NCBI RefSeq assembly: GCF_008329435.1
Contig: NZ_NPKN01000001.1
Span: 434,001 to 498,000, forward strand
Reading direction: 5' to 3'
DNA from: Rhodanobacter sp. T12-5
Lineage (GTDB): Bacteria; Pseudomonadota; Gammaproteobacteria; Xanthomonadales; Rhodanobacteraceae
DNA: 64,000 nucleotides
This document shows positions 42,578 to 50,184 of this stretch, one piece after another; position 1 is the stretch's first letter, and each line of letters opens with the position of its first letter. The notes beneath the pieces were generated by a model. The model made no database searches, had not been told where the DNA came from, and saw nothing but the letters and a program-made list of their open reading frames with translations. The position numbers and the translations under genes are program-made.

Positions 42578-44535
42578 GGTGGGGCGTGTACGGCGGCGGT
42601 CAGCGCACGCACGCGGCGACCGAGGAATTCGAAATAGCGGTCGATGTAGCTGATGCCATTTTCATGGTCGATCAGGTACGGGTTCATCAGGGTGTGGCGC
42701 AGGATCAGCAGGCGATCGTCGTCGCCGTCACGCTCCAGCGTGCTGGCGTCCAGTGCCAGTCCGGTGAGGATGCGCGCGGTCTCTGCGGCACCGAGCACTT
42801 CCGGTCGCAGGCTGGTCACCGAGCCGAAGAATTCCTTCAGCTGCAGCGGCTGCGCGGGGTCGCAGCGCAGCGTGTCGTGCAGGGCGCGCACGAACGCATT
42901 CGCGCCGGCCACCGACGCGTTGTCGCACGGATTGAGCGCGAGGCAGACCAGGTTGCTGTCCGGTGCGAACGGCACGAGTGCGTGCACGCAGTCGGCCAGT
43001 TCCAGCGCGAACCGCCGCGCGCGCGCATGGAACGCCTCGGCCGCGCGCACGGTGGCGCGCGGCAAGTGGCCGAAGTGGCGGTGATCGAGCGGCAGCACCT
43101 TGTGCGTGACGTACACCGCCGCCGCGGCCGCACCGGACTTGGAGCCTTCCGGGATGAACTGGCCCAGGCTGCGGTAGCGCGCCAGGTAGCCGGCCGGCGT
43201 GGCTGCATGGAACACGTAATCGGCGCGCTCGGCCAGCAGCGCCATCGGCCGGTGATCGCGGCAGATGAAGGCGCCGGTGCCGTACGGCAGGTAGCCGAGC
43301 TTGTGCGGATCGACCGTGGCCGAATCGGTGTCGCCCAGCGCCGCGAACGCCGCGTGCACTGCCGGCGTGGGGAACTGCACGTAGTCGGCGGCCACCTCGG
43401 CGCGCGTGCGCAGCGAGCCGTCCTCGTGACGGAACAGCGTGGCCAGGTAGCCGCCCCAGGCGGCGTCCACATGCACGGCAAAGTCGAGTTCGCGCCCGCG
43501 CGATTCGGCGCGCGCGGCGAGTACTTCGTGGATCGGGTCGATGGTGCCGTACTCGGTGCTGCCAAGCACCGCCACGCACATCAGCACCGGCTGCCGCTCG
43601 CGCGCGCAACGGGCGAGCGTGTCGCGCAGCGCGGCCGGGTCCAGCCGCATGCCGTCGGTGGGCAGCAGTTCCAGCTGGTCGCGGCCCAGGCCGAGCAGTT
43701 TCAGCCCCTTGCTCCACGAGTAGTGCGCGGTGACCGGTGCCAGCACCAGCGGCACGCGCAGCGACGGATGCGCGGCGAAGAAGCCGACCATGCCGCGCTG
43801 CTCGATGCGCTCGGCCTCCACCTGTTGCAGCCAGCGCGCACGCGCGGCCGATGTCTGCGCGGCCAGCCAGTGCTGCCATGCCTCCAGCATGGCGATGCCG
43901 TCGGCGTGGGAGAGGTTGAAGGCGCTCCAGTCGTCCGCAGGCAGCTCGATCTCGGGCACCTTCGCCGCGCGCAACGCCACCGGAAACGCCTTCAGCGCCA
44001 GCGCCAGCCGCAGCGCCTGGTAGTTGGCCAGGGTGCCGCCGGAAGTGAGATGGCCAAACGCGCAGGCCGGCACCGCCGGGTCATGCGGATAGCCGAGCAT
44101 GCGCGCCAGCTGCAGGCCCGCCTGCACCTCCATGTCGACGGTGACCGGCGCGGCATCCTCGCTGACGTTGTTGGGGTTGTACGGCAGCGTCAGCATCTGC
44201 GCCGCGAGCCCCGGCAGCAGCAGGTCCGAGGCCATGTGGCCGATGTAGCGCGGACTATGGAACGGCACCGATTTCTTCAACGCGGCCGACAGCAGATGCA
44301 GTTCGCGGCGCATGCGCGATTCGAACGCGAGATAGTCCGGATGATGCGCGGCGGCGGTGGCGATCGCCGGTGGATCCTCCGGATGGAAGTTGCGCCGCCA
44401 GTACACGTGGTCGCGCAGGAACTCCACCATCAGCTTTTCCAGCAGCGCGTCATTCTCGCCGTAGGGGCCGAGAAAGCAGGCGTCCAGCGTGTGGTCACGC
44501 GGCGCCAGCGCCGGCAGCGGCACGGCCGCGCTCAT
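42574..44535 (-). CDS. Group II PLP-dependent decarboxylase
   Basis: The 653-residue enzyme is of the glutamate/tyrosine decarboxylase fold. It has FGHLTSGGTLANYQALRLAL, the cofactor-facing VHVDAAWGGYLATLF and the Schiff-base lysine in SATVDPHKLGYLPYGTGAF. Its size is larger than classical GadB and closer to the 600-residue class with tyrosine- or aspartate-type activity. Substrate is unknown. ATG at 44535 overlaps the sirB2 stop. A longer ORF to 45186 is spurious. Confidence 0.85.
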   Translation of the reverse strand: MSAAVPLPALAPRDHTLDACFLGPYGENDALLEKLMVEFLRDHVYWRRNFHPEDPPAIATAAAHHPDYLAFESRMRRELHLLSAALKKSVPFHSPRYIGHMASDLLLPGLAAQMLTLPYNPNNVSEDAAPVTVDMEVQAGLQLARMLGYPHDPAVPACAFGHLTSGGTLANYQALRLALALKAFPVALRAAKVPEIELPADDWSAFNLSHADGIAMLEAWQHWLAAQTSAARARWLQQVEAERIEQRGMVGFFAAHPSLRVPLVLAPVTAHYSWSKGLKLLGLGRDQLELLPTDGMRLDPAALRDTLARCARERQPVLMCVAVLGSTEYGTIDPIHEVLAARAESRGRELDFAVHVDAAWGGYLATLFRHEDGSLRTRAEVAADYVQFPTPAVHAAFAALGDTDSATVDPHKLGYLPYGTGAFICRDHRPMALLAERADYVFHAATPAGYLARYRSLGQFIPEGSKSGAAAAAVYVTHKVLPLDHRHFGHLPRATVRAAEAFHARARRFALELADCVHALVPFAPDSNLVCLALNPCDNASVAGANAFVRALHDTLRCDPAQPLQLKEFFGSVTSLRPEVLGAAETARILTGLALDASTLERDGDDDRLLILRHTLMNPYLIDHENGISYIDRYFEFLGRRVRALTAAVHAPP

Positions 44536-44936
44536 GCCAGCCACCCATGCAGCCAGCCCAGCGGATGATGCATGCGCGCGACGCCGAGCATGAACACATA
44601 GGTGCACAGCGCGGCGACGTAGCAAAGTTGCCGCGTTCGCGGGGTGCGTCCGCGTTTGAGTGCCAGCGTGCCGAGCAGCACGTACAGCACCAGCAGGATC
44701 AGCTTGGTGGTGAGCCAGCCGTTGGCGAACATCGCGCCGGGCAGGATCGTCAGCAGCATCAGCGCGGCGGTGAGCAGGGCGGTGTCGATGCTGTAGCTGA
44801 GCAGCCGCAGCGGCGTCCATTGGGCGGCGCCGGCATGCCCCAGCTGCGCCGCAAGCCCGCGCAGCGCGAACAGCAAGCCGCTGGCCAGCACGCAGGCGAT
44901 ATGCACCCATTTGATCTGCGGATAGAACTCGATCAT
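44532..44936 (-). CDS. SirB2 family membrane protein
   Basis: The 134-residue protein has four predicted helices. It starts MIEFYPQIKWVHIACVLASG and ends HHPLGWLHGWLA, with conserved His residues in WVHIACV and RMHHPLG that could bind haem. SirB2-like proteins have no firm function. It lies 75 bases after norZ and overlaps the decarboxylase start by four bases. Confidence 0.8.
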   Translation of the reverse strand: MIEFYPQIKWVHIACVLASGLLFALRGLAAQLGHAGAAQWTPLRLLSYSIDTALLTAALMLLTILPGAMFANGWLTTKLILLVLYVLLGTLALKRGRTPRTRQLCYVAALCTYVFMLGVARMHHPLGWLHGWLA

Positions 44937-45011
44937 CGTGATCCCTGCGCGTTCGTGGTGGCCGGCGCTGCCGGCGAAGGAGCGGGGCGCACGCGCGCGC
45001 CCCGCCGGGAC

Positions 45012-47330
45012 TTACACGGTTTCGGCGACAGCCTCGGCACGAGCCGGCGGCGCACCTTCGGGCAATGCCCGGGCCAGCACTTTCGTCCGCGCCTGCGGCT
45101 TCTGCGCCAGCCACAGCGAGGCGACGAACACGGCGATCAGCAGCGCGCCGATCGCGAACAGGATGTCGCCAGGCATGCGCATCCACACCAGCATGTGGAT
45201 CAGCGGGCGGTCCATGAACTCGGCCGAGCGGGCGAACCAGTAGCCGTGGTCAAGTACCGCGCGCAACTGCAGCAGGCCCAGCGGCAGCAGGGTCAGGACG
45301 CCCATCAGCGACAGCCCGATGTTGAGGCTCCAGAACGAACCGCGCAGCAGGCCCTCGCGCCACATCGCCTGCGGCTTGATCCCGCGCAGGCAGAACAGCA
45401 TCAGGCCCATGCCGAGCATGCCGTACACGCCGAACAGCGCGGTGTGGCCGTGCAGCGCGGTGAGGTTCAAGCCCTGCATGTAGTACAGCGCGATCGGCGT
45501 GTTGACCAGGAAGCCGAACATGCCCGCACCGACCAGGTTCCAGAAGCTCACCGCCACGAAGAACATGATCGGCCAGCGGTAGCGCGCCATCCACGGCGCG
45601 GAGTGCTGGCGCTTCCAGGTGCCGTAGGCTTCCAGTCCGATCAGCGCCAGCGGTACCACTTCCAGCACCGAGAAGCTGGCGCCGAGCGCGATCACCGCGG
45701 TGGTGGTGCCGCTGAAGTACAGATGATGCAGCGTACCGAGCACGCCGCCGGCCATGAACACGATGGTGGCGAACAGCACGCCGACGGTGGCGGTATGCAC
45801 GCGGACCAGGCCCAGCTTCATGAACAGGTAGCTGATCACCGCGGTGGCAAACACTTCGAAGAAGCCTTCCACCCACAGGTGCACCACCCACCAGCGCCAG
45901 TACTCGACCATGGCGATGTGGGTGTGCTCGCCCCACATCAGGCCGGCGCCGTAGAGCAGGCCGATCGCCACGGTGGACATGAACAGCAGGCCGACGATCG
46001 AGGCGCTTTCGTCCTTGCTGCGCATCACCGGCCACAGCGCGCGGCCGACCAGGAACACCCACAGCATCAGGCCGACGAACAGGAAGATCTGCCAGAAGCG
46101 GCCGAGGTCGGTGTATTCCCAGCCCTGATGGCCGAACCAGAAGTTGTACTGCAGGCCCATCTTGTCCATCACCGCGAACCACTGGCCGGCAAACGAGCCG
46201 ACCACGATCACCAGCAGGCAGACCCACAGGAAGTTCACCCCGAGCCGCTGGAACTTCGGCTCGTAGCCGGAAATCATCGGCGCGATGTACAGGCCGGTGG
46301 CCAGCCACGCGGTAGCGATCCACAGCACCGCCAGCTCGGTATGCCAGGTGCGGGTGAGCGCGTAGGGCAGGTAATTGGCCAGTGCAAATCCGTAGGTCTG
46401 TTGTCCCTCGACCTGGTAGTGCGCGGTGGTGGCGCCCAGCAGGATCTGCGCCAGGAACAGCGCCAGCACGGTCCAGAAATATTTCGCGGTGGCCTTCATC
46501 GACGGTGTCGGCTTCAGGTCGGCCAGCGGATCACGCAGTGGTGGCGCCGCCGGCTTCTCCTCGCTGCCGTGCACCGCGTGGTGCCAGGCCAGCAGGCCGA
46601 TGCCGAGGATCATGAACAGGACGCTGAAGATCGACCACAGGAACGCGGTCGAGGTCGGCGTATTGCCGGCGATCGGCTCGTACGGCCAGTTCTGCGTGTA
46701 GCTCATGGTCTCGTGCGGGCGCTGCGCGGCAGCCGCCCAGCTGGTCCACCAGAAGAACGCGGTGACCGCGCGGCGATGGGGCATCTCGGCGATGGTGTTG
46801 TCGCGCATCGCATAGTCTTCGCGCAGCTTCTTCGTCGCCGGATCGTTGCTGAACAGGCTCATGTAGTGCGCGGCAACCGCCTCCATCGCATGCGCGCGCA
46901 GGTCCGACACGGTGATCGTGTCGGTGCCTGCGTCATACGTGTTGGTGCGCAGCTCCTGCATGACGCGCGACTTCAGCGCGGCCTGCTGCGGCGCATCCAG
47001 CGACGCGTACGGCCCGAGGCCTTCGTCGCGCGCCAGCAGCTCCAGCATCGTGGTGGCTTCGCGATGCAGCCAGTCGGCGCTCCAGTCCGGCGCCAGCAGC
47101 GCACCGTGGCCCCAGATCGATCCCAGTTGCTGGCCGCCGATGCTCTGCCAGACCTCACGGCCCAGTTCCATGTCCGCCTTGGTGTAAAGCGTCTGGCCCT
47201 CGCTGGTGACCACCGCGGTGGGCAGCGGCGGTGCCTGCTGGTGCACCTCGTAGCCGACCCACAGCAACACGCTGAACGAGACGATCAGCAAGGCCGCCAA
47301 GCCCAGCCAGAGTTTTCGGGTGGTACTCAT
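45012..47330 (-). CDS. norZ: Quinol-dependent nitric oxide reductase (qNor)
   Basis: The 772-residue single-subunit enzyme reduces NO to N2O with electrons from quinol. It has an N-terminal helix and periplasmic domain (LGSIWGHGALLAPDWSADWL) fused to a 12-13-helix NorB core. Quinol-site residues appear in AHYQVEGQQTYG. The haem and FeB ligands are seen in VVHLWVEGFFEVFA, GTLHHLYFSGTT and LHGHTALFGVYG. Retained FeB His/His/His and Glu argue for an active reductase. An Fnr-type box lies upstream and sirB2-decarboxylase-lyase-ubiD follow. Confidence 0.96.
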   Translation of the reverse strand: MSTTRKLWLGLAALLIVSFSVLLWVGYEVHQQAPPLPTAVVTSEGQTLYTKADMELGREVWQSIGGQQLGSIWGHGALLAPDWSADWLHREATTMLELLARDEGLGPYASLDAPQQAALKSRVMQELRTNTYDAGTDTITVSDLRAHAMEAVAAHYMSLFSNDPATKKLREDYAMRDNTIAEMPHRRAVTAFFWWTSWAAAAQRPHETMSYTQNWPYEPIAGNTPTSTAFLWSIFSVLFMILGIGLLAWHHAVHGSEEKPAAPPLRDPLADLKPTPSMKATAKYFWTVLALFLAQILLGATTAHYQVEGQQTYGFALANYLPYALTRTWHTELAVLWIATAWLATGLYIAPMISGYEPKFQRLGVNFLWVCLLVIVVGSFAGQWFAVMDKMGLQYNFWFGHQGWEYTDLGRFWQIFLFVGLMLWVFLVGRALWPVMRSKDESASIVGLLFMSTVAIGLLYGAGLMWGEHTHIAMVEYWRWWVVHLWVEGFFEVFATAVISYLFMKLGLVRVHTATVGVLFATIVFMAGGVLGTLHHLYFSGTTTAVIALGASFSVLEVVPLALIGLEAYGTWKRQHSAPWMARYRWPIMFFVAVSFWNLVGAGMFGFLVNTPIALYYMQGLNLTALHGHTALFGVYGMLGMGLMLFCLRGIKPQAMWREGLLRGSFWSLNIGLSLMGVLTLLPLGLLQLRAVLDHGYWFARSAEFMDRPLIHMLVWMRMPGDILFAIGALLIAVFVASLWLAQKPQARTKVLARALPEGAPPARAEAVAETV

Positions 47331-47385
47331 CGCGCATCTCCCTTCAATGATGCGCGCATGCTGGGGGCAACGTCGGTGAGTCTTC

Positions 47386-47399
47386 TTGATTCAGGTCAG
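47386..47399 (-). promoter_or_regulatory. Fnr-type box of norZ operon
   Basis: On the plus strand TTGATTCAGGTCAG, one mismatch at the outer right base from a mixed Fnr dyad. It is centred about 62 bases before the norZ start codon on the minus strand. Confidence 0.65.
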
Positions 47400-47486
47400 T
47401 GAGTGAGTCTTCGGCGCTGTACGGATTGTCGCAGTCGACCGCATGGACGGCCGGATGCCCTTGCTGCAGGCGCGGAACGACGGCAT

Positions 47487-47500
47487 TTGATGCAGGTCAT
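47487..47500 (+). promoter_or_regulatory. Fnr-type box upstream of the CopD-like gene
   Basis: TTGATGCAGGTCAT has one outer mismatch and is centred about 63 bases before the GTG at 47557. It and the norZ box lie back to back in the divergent region. Confidence 0.6.
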
Positions 47501-47556
47501 GGCCGACGTGTCGGTTGCGGCGGAACCTGTACCTCTTCCCGCCGTCGAGCTTTGCC

Positions 47557-47994
47557 GTGTCTGCCTGGTACCCATGGATCGTCCTGCTGCACTTGTCCTG
47601 CGCGATCGTGTTCGTCGGCGCGGTGGCGTTCGAGGTGCTGGTGGTCGAGTCGCTGCACAAGCATTTCGACGGCGCCACCATGCAGCGCATCGAGCAGGCC
47701 GTGATGGCGCGGGTGCGTCGGTTCATGCCGCTCGTGGTGATTCTGCTGTTCGCCAGTGGCGGCGTGTTGTTCGACATCCGTTGCGACGGCACCGTCTGTA
47801 TCGGCTCGCGCTTCGGCAACCTCTTGTTGCTGAAGGTACTGCTGGCGTTCGGCGTGCTCGGCGTGTTCGTCAATGCGATGTGGGCGATGCGGCGTGGTGC
47901 GATGAACGCGTGCCGGTTCCGGCATACCCACCGGATCGTGCTCGCGCTGATGGTCGGTATCGTCTTCCTGGCCAAGACCATGTTCTACTTGTAG
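47557..47994 (+). CDS. CopD/DUF-type four-helix membrane protein
   Basis: A GTG start gives 145 residues beginning [21 protein letters not shown], a typical first helix with a conserved His. Three more helices follow, with [18 protein letters not shown] at the end. The pattern resembles small CopD-like or haem-binding membrane proteins. The longer reading from TTG at 47515 begins before the transcript start predicted from the Fnr box, so it was not used. tpx lies 26 bases downstream. Function is unknown. Confidence 0.68.
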   Translation: MSAWYPWIVLLHLSCAIVFVGAVAFEVLVVESLHKHFDGATMQRIEQAVMARVRRFMPLVVILLFASGGVLFDIRCDGTVCIGSRFGNLLLLKVLLAFGVLGVFVNAMWAMRRGAMNACRFRHTHRIVLALMVGIVFLAKTMFYL

Positions 47995-48020
47995 CCATCC
48001 ATTCATTCATGAGGTGTGCG

Positions 48021-48521
48021 ATGTCCGATGTCACGTTCAAGGGCCAGCCGATCAACGTCGATGGCCAGTTTCCCGCGATGGGTTCGACCGCCCCGGCGTT
48101 CAGCCTGGTCGGCGGCGATCTCTCCGATGTGGCGCTGTCGAGCTACGCGGGCAAGCGCAAGGTGCTGAACATCTTCCCCAGTGTCGACACCGGCGTGTGT
48201 GCCGCCTCGGTGCGCCGCTTCAACGAGCTGGCCGGCAAGCTCGACAACACCGTGGTGCTGTGCATCTCGGCCGATCTGCCGTTCGCGCAGGCGCGTTTCT
48301 GTGGTGCCGAAGGCCTGGACAAGGTGGTCAACCTGTCACTGATGCGCGGTCGCCAGTTCCTCAACGACTACGGCGTGGCGATCGCCAGCGGCCCGCTGGC
48401 CGGCCTGGCTGCCCGTGCGGTGCTGGTGCTGGACGAGCACGACAAGGTGATCCACGCTGAACTGGTCGGTGAAATCGGGCATGAGCCGAATTACGACGCG
48501 GCGCTGAAAGCACTGGGCTGA
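48021..48521 (+). CDS. tpx: Thiol peroxidase (2-Cys peroxiredoxin)
   Basis: The 166-residue atypical 2-Cys peroxiredoxin has the peroxidatic Cys in [18 protein letters not shown] and the resolving Cys in [16 protein letters not shown]. It reduces peroxides using thioredoxin. The length and N-terminus ([12 protein letters not shown]) are standard for Tpx. It lies in the NO/oxidative defence block with haemoglobin and azurin and may be co-transcribed with the CopD-like gene. Confidence 0.96.
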   Translation: MSDVTFKGQPINVDGQFPAMGSTAPAFSLVGGDLSDVALSSYAGKRKVLNIFPSVDTGVCAASVRRFNELAGKLDNTVVLCISADLPFAQARFCGAEGLDKVVNLSLMRGRQFLNDYGVAIASGPLAGLAARAVLVLDEHDKVIHAELVGEIGHEPNYDAALKALG

Positions 48522-48533
48522 TTGCGCTTGATT

Positions 48534-48559
48534 CGCAGGGCGGCGGTGTCCGCCCTGCG
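48534..48559. terminator. Bidirectional terminator between tpx and trHb
   Basis: CGCAGGGCGG-N6-CCGCCCTGCG is a perfect 10-base-pair stem between two convergent genes. The T tract is poor, but position and stability fit a shared terminator. Confidence 0.6.
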
Positions 48560-48576
48560 GCGCATGCCAGTTCGTC

Positions 48577-48984
48577 TCAGCGATCGATGCCGATGATCGG
48601 CACGCCGAATGGCCGCGCCTGGGGATTCAGGCCCAGCCCGTATTTCAGGCTGCGGGCGATGCGTTCGGCGTATTCCAGCATGAGCGCGGCGCTGGCTTCG
48701 TCCAGCTCCTCGGCACAGGTCTCGCGCCACAGCGCGAGCCAGCGGTCGAAGTGTTCGGCCCGGATCGGATGCGGCCGGTGCGCACCCATCGGGTTGCCGC
48801 GATAGCTTCCTGCGCGCAAGGCCACCGAGGCCCAGAACGAGGTGAGCAGGCGCTTGTGCTCGTCCCAGTCGTCCACGGCCGCATTGAAGACCGGGCCGAT
48901 CTGCGGATCGCGCCGCACCTTTTCGTAGAAATGGTCGACCAGCGTGGCAATCCTTGCTTCGTCGAATGGCGTGGCTGTATTCAT
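48577..48984 (-). CDS. Group III truncated haemoglobin
   Basis: The 135-residue globin begins MNTATPFDEARIATLVDHFY. It has the group III core: DEHKRLLTSFWASVAL (E helix region), GNPMGAHRPHPIRAEHFDRW with the proximal His, and LKYGLGLNP at the end. Such globins are thought to handle NO or oxygen. It lies in a block with norZ and azurin, which supports NO detoxification. ATG at 48984 is used; 48993 is possible. Confidence 0.92.
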   Translation of the reverse strand: MNTATPFDEARIATLVDHFYEKVRRDPQIGPVFNAAVDDWDEHKRLLTSFWASVALRAGSYRGNPMGAHRPHPIRAEHFDRWLALWRETCAEELDEASAALMLEYAERIARSLKYGLGLNPQARPFGVPIIGIDR

Positions 48985-49033
48985 GCGGGACATGCTGGAT
49001 CGGATGGAAGAAGCAGAGTGTGACGACAACAAG

Positions 49034-49062
49034 ATGCATCCGGCCATCATGGCCGGATGCAT
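49034..49062 (-). terminator. Hairpin between azurin and truncated haemoglobin genes
   Basis: ATGCATCCGGCC-N5-GGCCGGATGCAT is a perfect 12-base-pair inverted repeat. It can end or attenuate the azurin message. The AAGATGCAT at its left edge resembles one NsrR half-site, so it might instead be regulatory. Confidence 0.5.
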
Positions 49063-49079
49063 TGCCGGGTTGGCGGAGC

Positions 49080-49526
49080 TTACTTGCCGAGGCTCAGGGT
49101 GCCCTTCATCAGCGCGGCGTGGCCGGGGAAGGTGCAGAAGTAGGCGTACTGTTCGCCTGCCTTGAGCTTGGCTACGTCGATCGTGGCCGTATCGGATTCG
49201 CCGCCGCCGATCAGCCTGGTGTGCGCGATGATGCGCGCGTCGCCCGGCTTCTCGTAGCTGTCGCTGGCGCCGGCCTTCATGCCGTCGGCGATCACGCCGG
49301 CTTCGTCGGAAGCATGCGACAGCACCCAGTTGTGGCCCATCGCGGTCTTCGGCAGCTTGCCGGTGTGCTTCAGCGTCACCGCGAAGCTCTTGCAGGTCTT
49401 CGGCACGGTGATGGTCTTCTGGTTGAACTGCATGGCATCGCTGCCTTCGATGGTGGTCGCGCACTCGGCGGCCATCAGCGGGGTGGACAGCACGGCGAGC
49501 AGGGCAAGGGCAATCAGTTTGCGCAT
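49080..49526 (-). CDS. azu: Azurin
   Basis: The 148-residue blue copper protein has a 20-residue signal and a mature form starting [16 protein letters not shown], very close to known azurins. Copper ligands are the His in [11 protein letters not shown] and the Cys, His and Met in [14 protein letters not shown]. It carries electrons in the periplasm and is a plausible donor to the NirK cytochrome domain. A longer ORF begins inside the Fnr-type box, so the ATG at 49526 is used. Confidence 0.97.
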   Translation of the reverse strand: MRKLIALALLAVLSTPLMAAECATTIEGSDAMQFNQKTITVPKTCKSFAVTLKHTGKLPKTAMGHNWVLSHASDEAGVIADGMKAGASDSYEKPGDARIIAHTRLIGGGESDTATIDVAKLKAGEQYAYFCTFPGHAALMKGTLSLGK

Positions 49527-49593
49527 GAAGTGTTGCTCCGGGGGAAGTGGGTGCAGCTCGGGATCATTCTGCGACGGCGGCGCATGGCGCACA

Positions 49594-49607
49594 CTGATCT
49601 GGATCAT
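49594..49607. promoter_or_regulatory. Fnr-type box between azurin and fdxA
   Basis: CTGATCTGGATCAT keeps the TGAT-N4-ATCA core with both outer bases changed. It is centred about 74 bases before azurin and about 72 before fdxA, so it could serve both divergent genes. Confidence 0.55.
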
Positions 49608-49672
49608 GGCCGGCGGCGCCGCTTGTCATGGACACTGTAGCCACGCACTGGTCATCACCGGAAGGAGACACG

Positions 49673-49996
49673 ATGACGCATGTCGTCACTGAAAACTGCA
49701 TCAACTGCAAGCACACCGATTGCGTCGAGGTGTGCCCGGTGGATTGCTTTCACGCCGGGCCGAATTTCCTGGTGATCGACCCGGACGAATGCATCGACTG
49801 CACGCTGTGCGTGGAGGAGTGTCCGGTCGGCGCGATCTTCCCCGAGCTCGATGTCCCGGCCGGGCAGGAGATCTTCATGTCGATCAACGCCGAGCTGGCG
49901 CGCGAGTGGCCGGTGCTGACCAGCAAGATCGCCGCGATGGAGGACGCCGCGAAGTGGGACGGCGTACCGGACAAGCTGCCGCTGCTCAAGCGCTGA
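49673..49996 (+). CDS. fdxA: 7Fe (3Fe-4S/4Fe-4S) ferredoxin
   Basis: The 107-residue FdxA-type ferredoxin has [19 protein letters not shown] for the first cluster and [19 protein letters not shown] for the second. The insertion and long C-terminal tail are typical of seven-iron ferredoxins. It carries electrons in the cytoplasm. Fe-S enzymes in this window (UbiUV, HemN, NadA) are possible partners, but this is speculation. ATG at 49673 follows AAGGAGA. Confidence 0.95.
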   Translation: MTHVVTENCINCKHTDCVEVCPVDCFHAGPNFLVIDPDECIDCTLCVEECPVGAIFPELDVPAGQEIFMSINAELAREWPVLTSKIAAMEDAAKWDGVPDKLPLLKR

Positions 49997-50020
49997 TTCC
50001 GGTCGGGAGCTCGCGCTCGT

Positions 50021-50041
50021 AACCTTTGGCCCGAAAAGGTT
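50021..50041. promoter_or_regulatory. Dyad upstream of the second qNor
   Basis: AACCTTT-N7-AAAGGTT is a perfect 7-base dyad, 25 bases after the fdxA stop and 144 before the qNor start. It could be an operator for an NO regulator or a weak terminator. No Fnr-type box was seen for this gene. Confidence 0.4.
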
Positions 50042-50184
50042 TATGGTTGAACGGCTGGCGCGGCGGTTGGGGGCAGGGGCCATCGTTCCGACATGTGCAA
50101 GCGAACCCGACGGGCATGGCGGTCGCCGTGTCAGTGTTTCGTCGTGTACCGGCTTGCGCTTTCGCATTTTCGGAGGAAGCAGCG

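Noticed and set aside
42574-45186. Decarboxylase extended to 870 residues
   Set aside because: The extra N-terminal part overlaps sirB2 and norZ in another frame and is Arg/Ala-rich; the ATG at 44535 overlaps the sirB2 stop as expected.
44370-47402. 1010-residue open frame on the plus strand
   Set aside because: It is antisense to norZ, sirB2 and the decarboxylase and has a low-complexity His/Gln/Arg composition.
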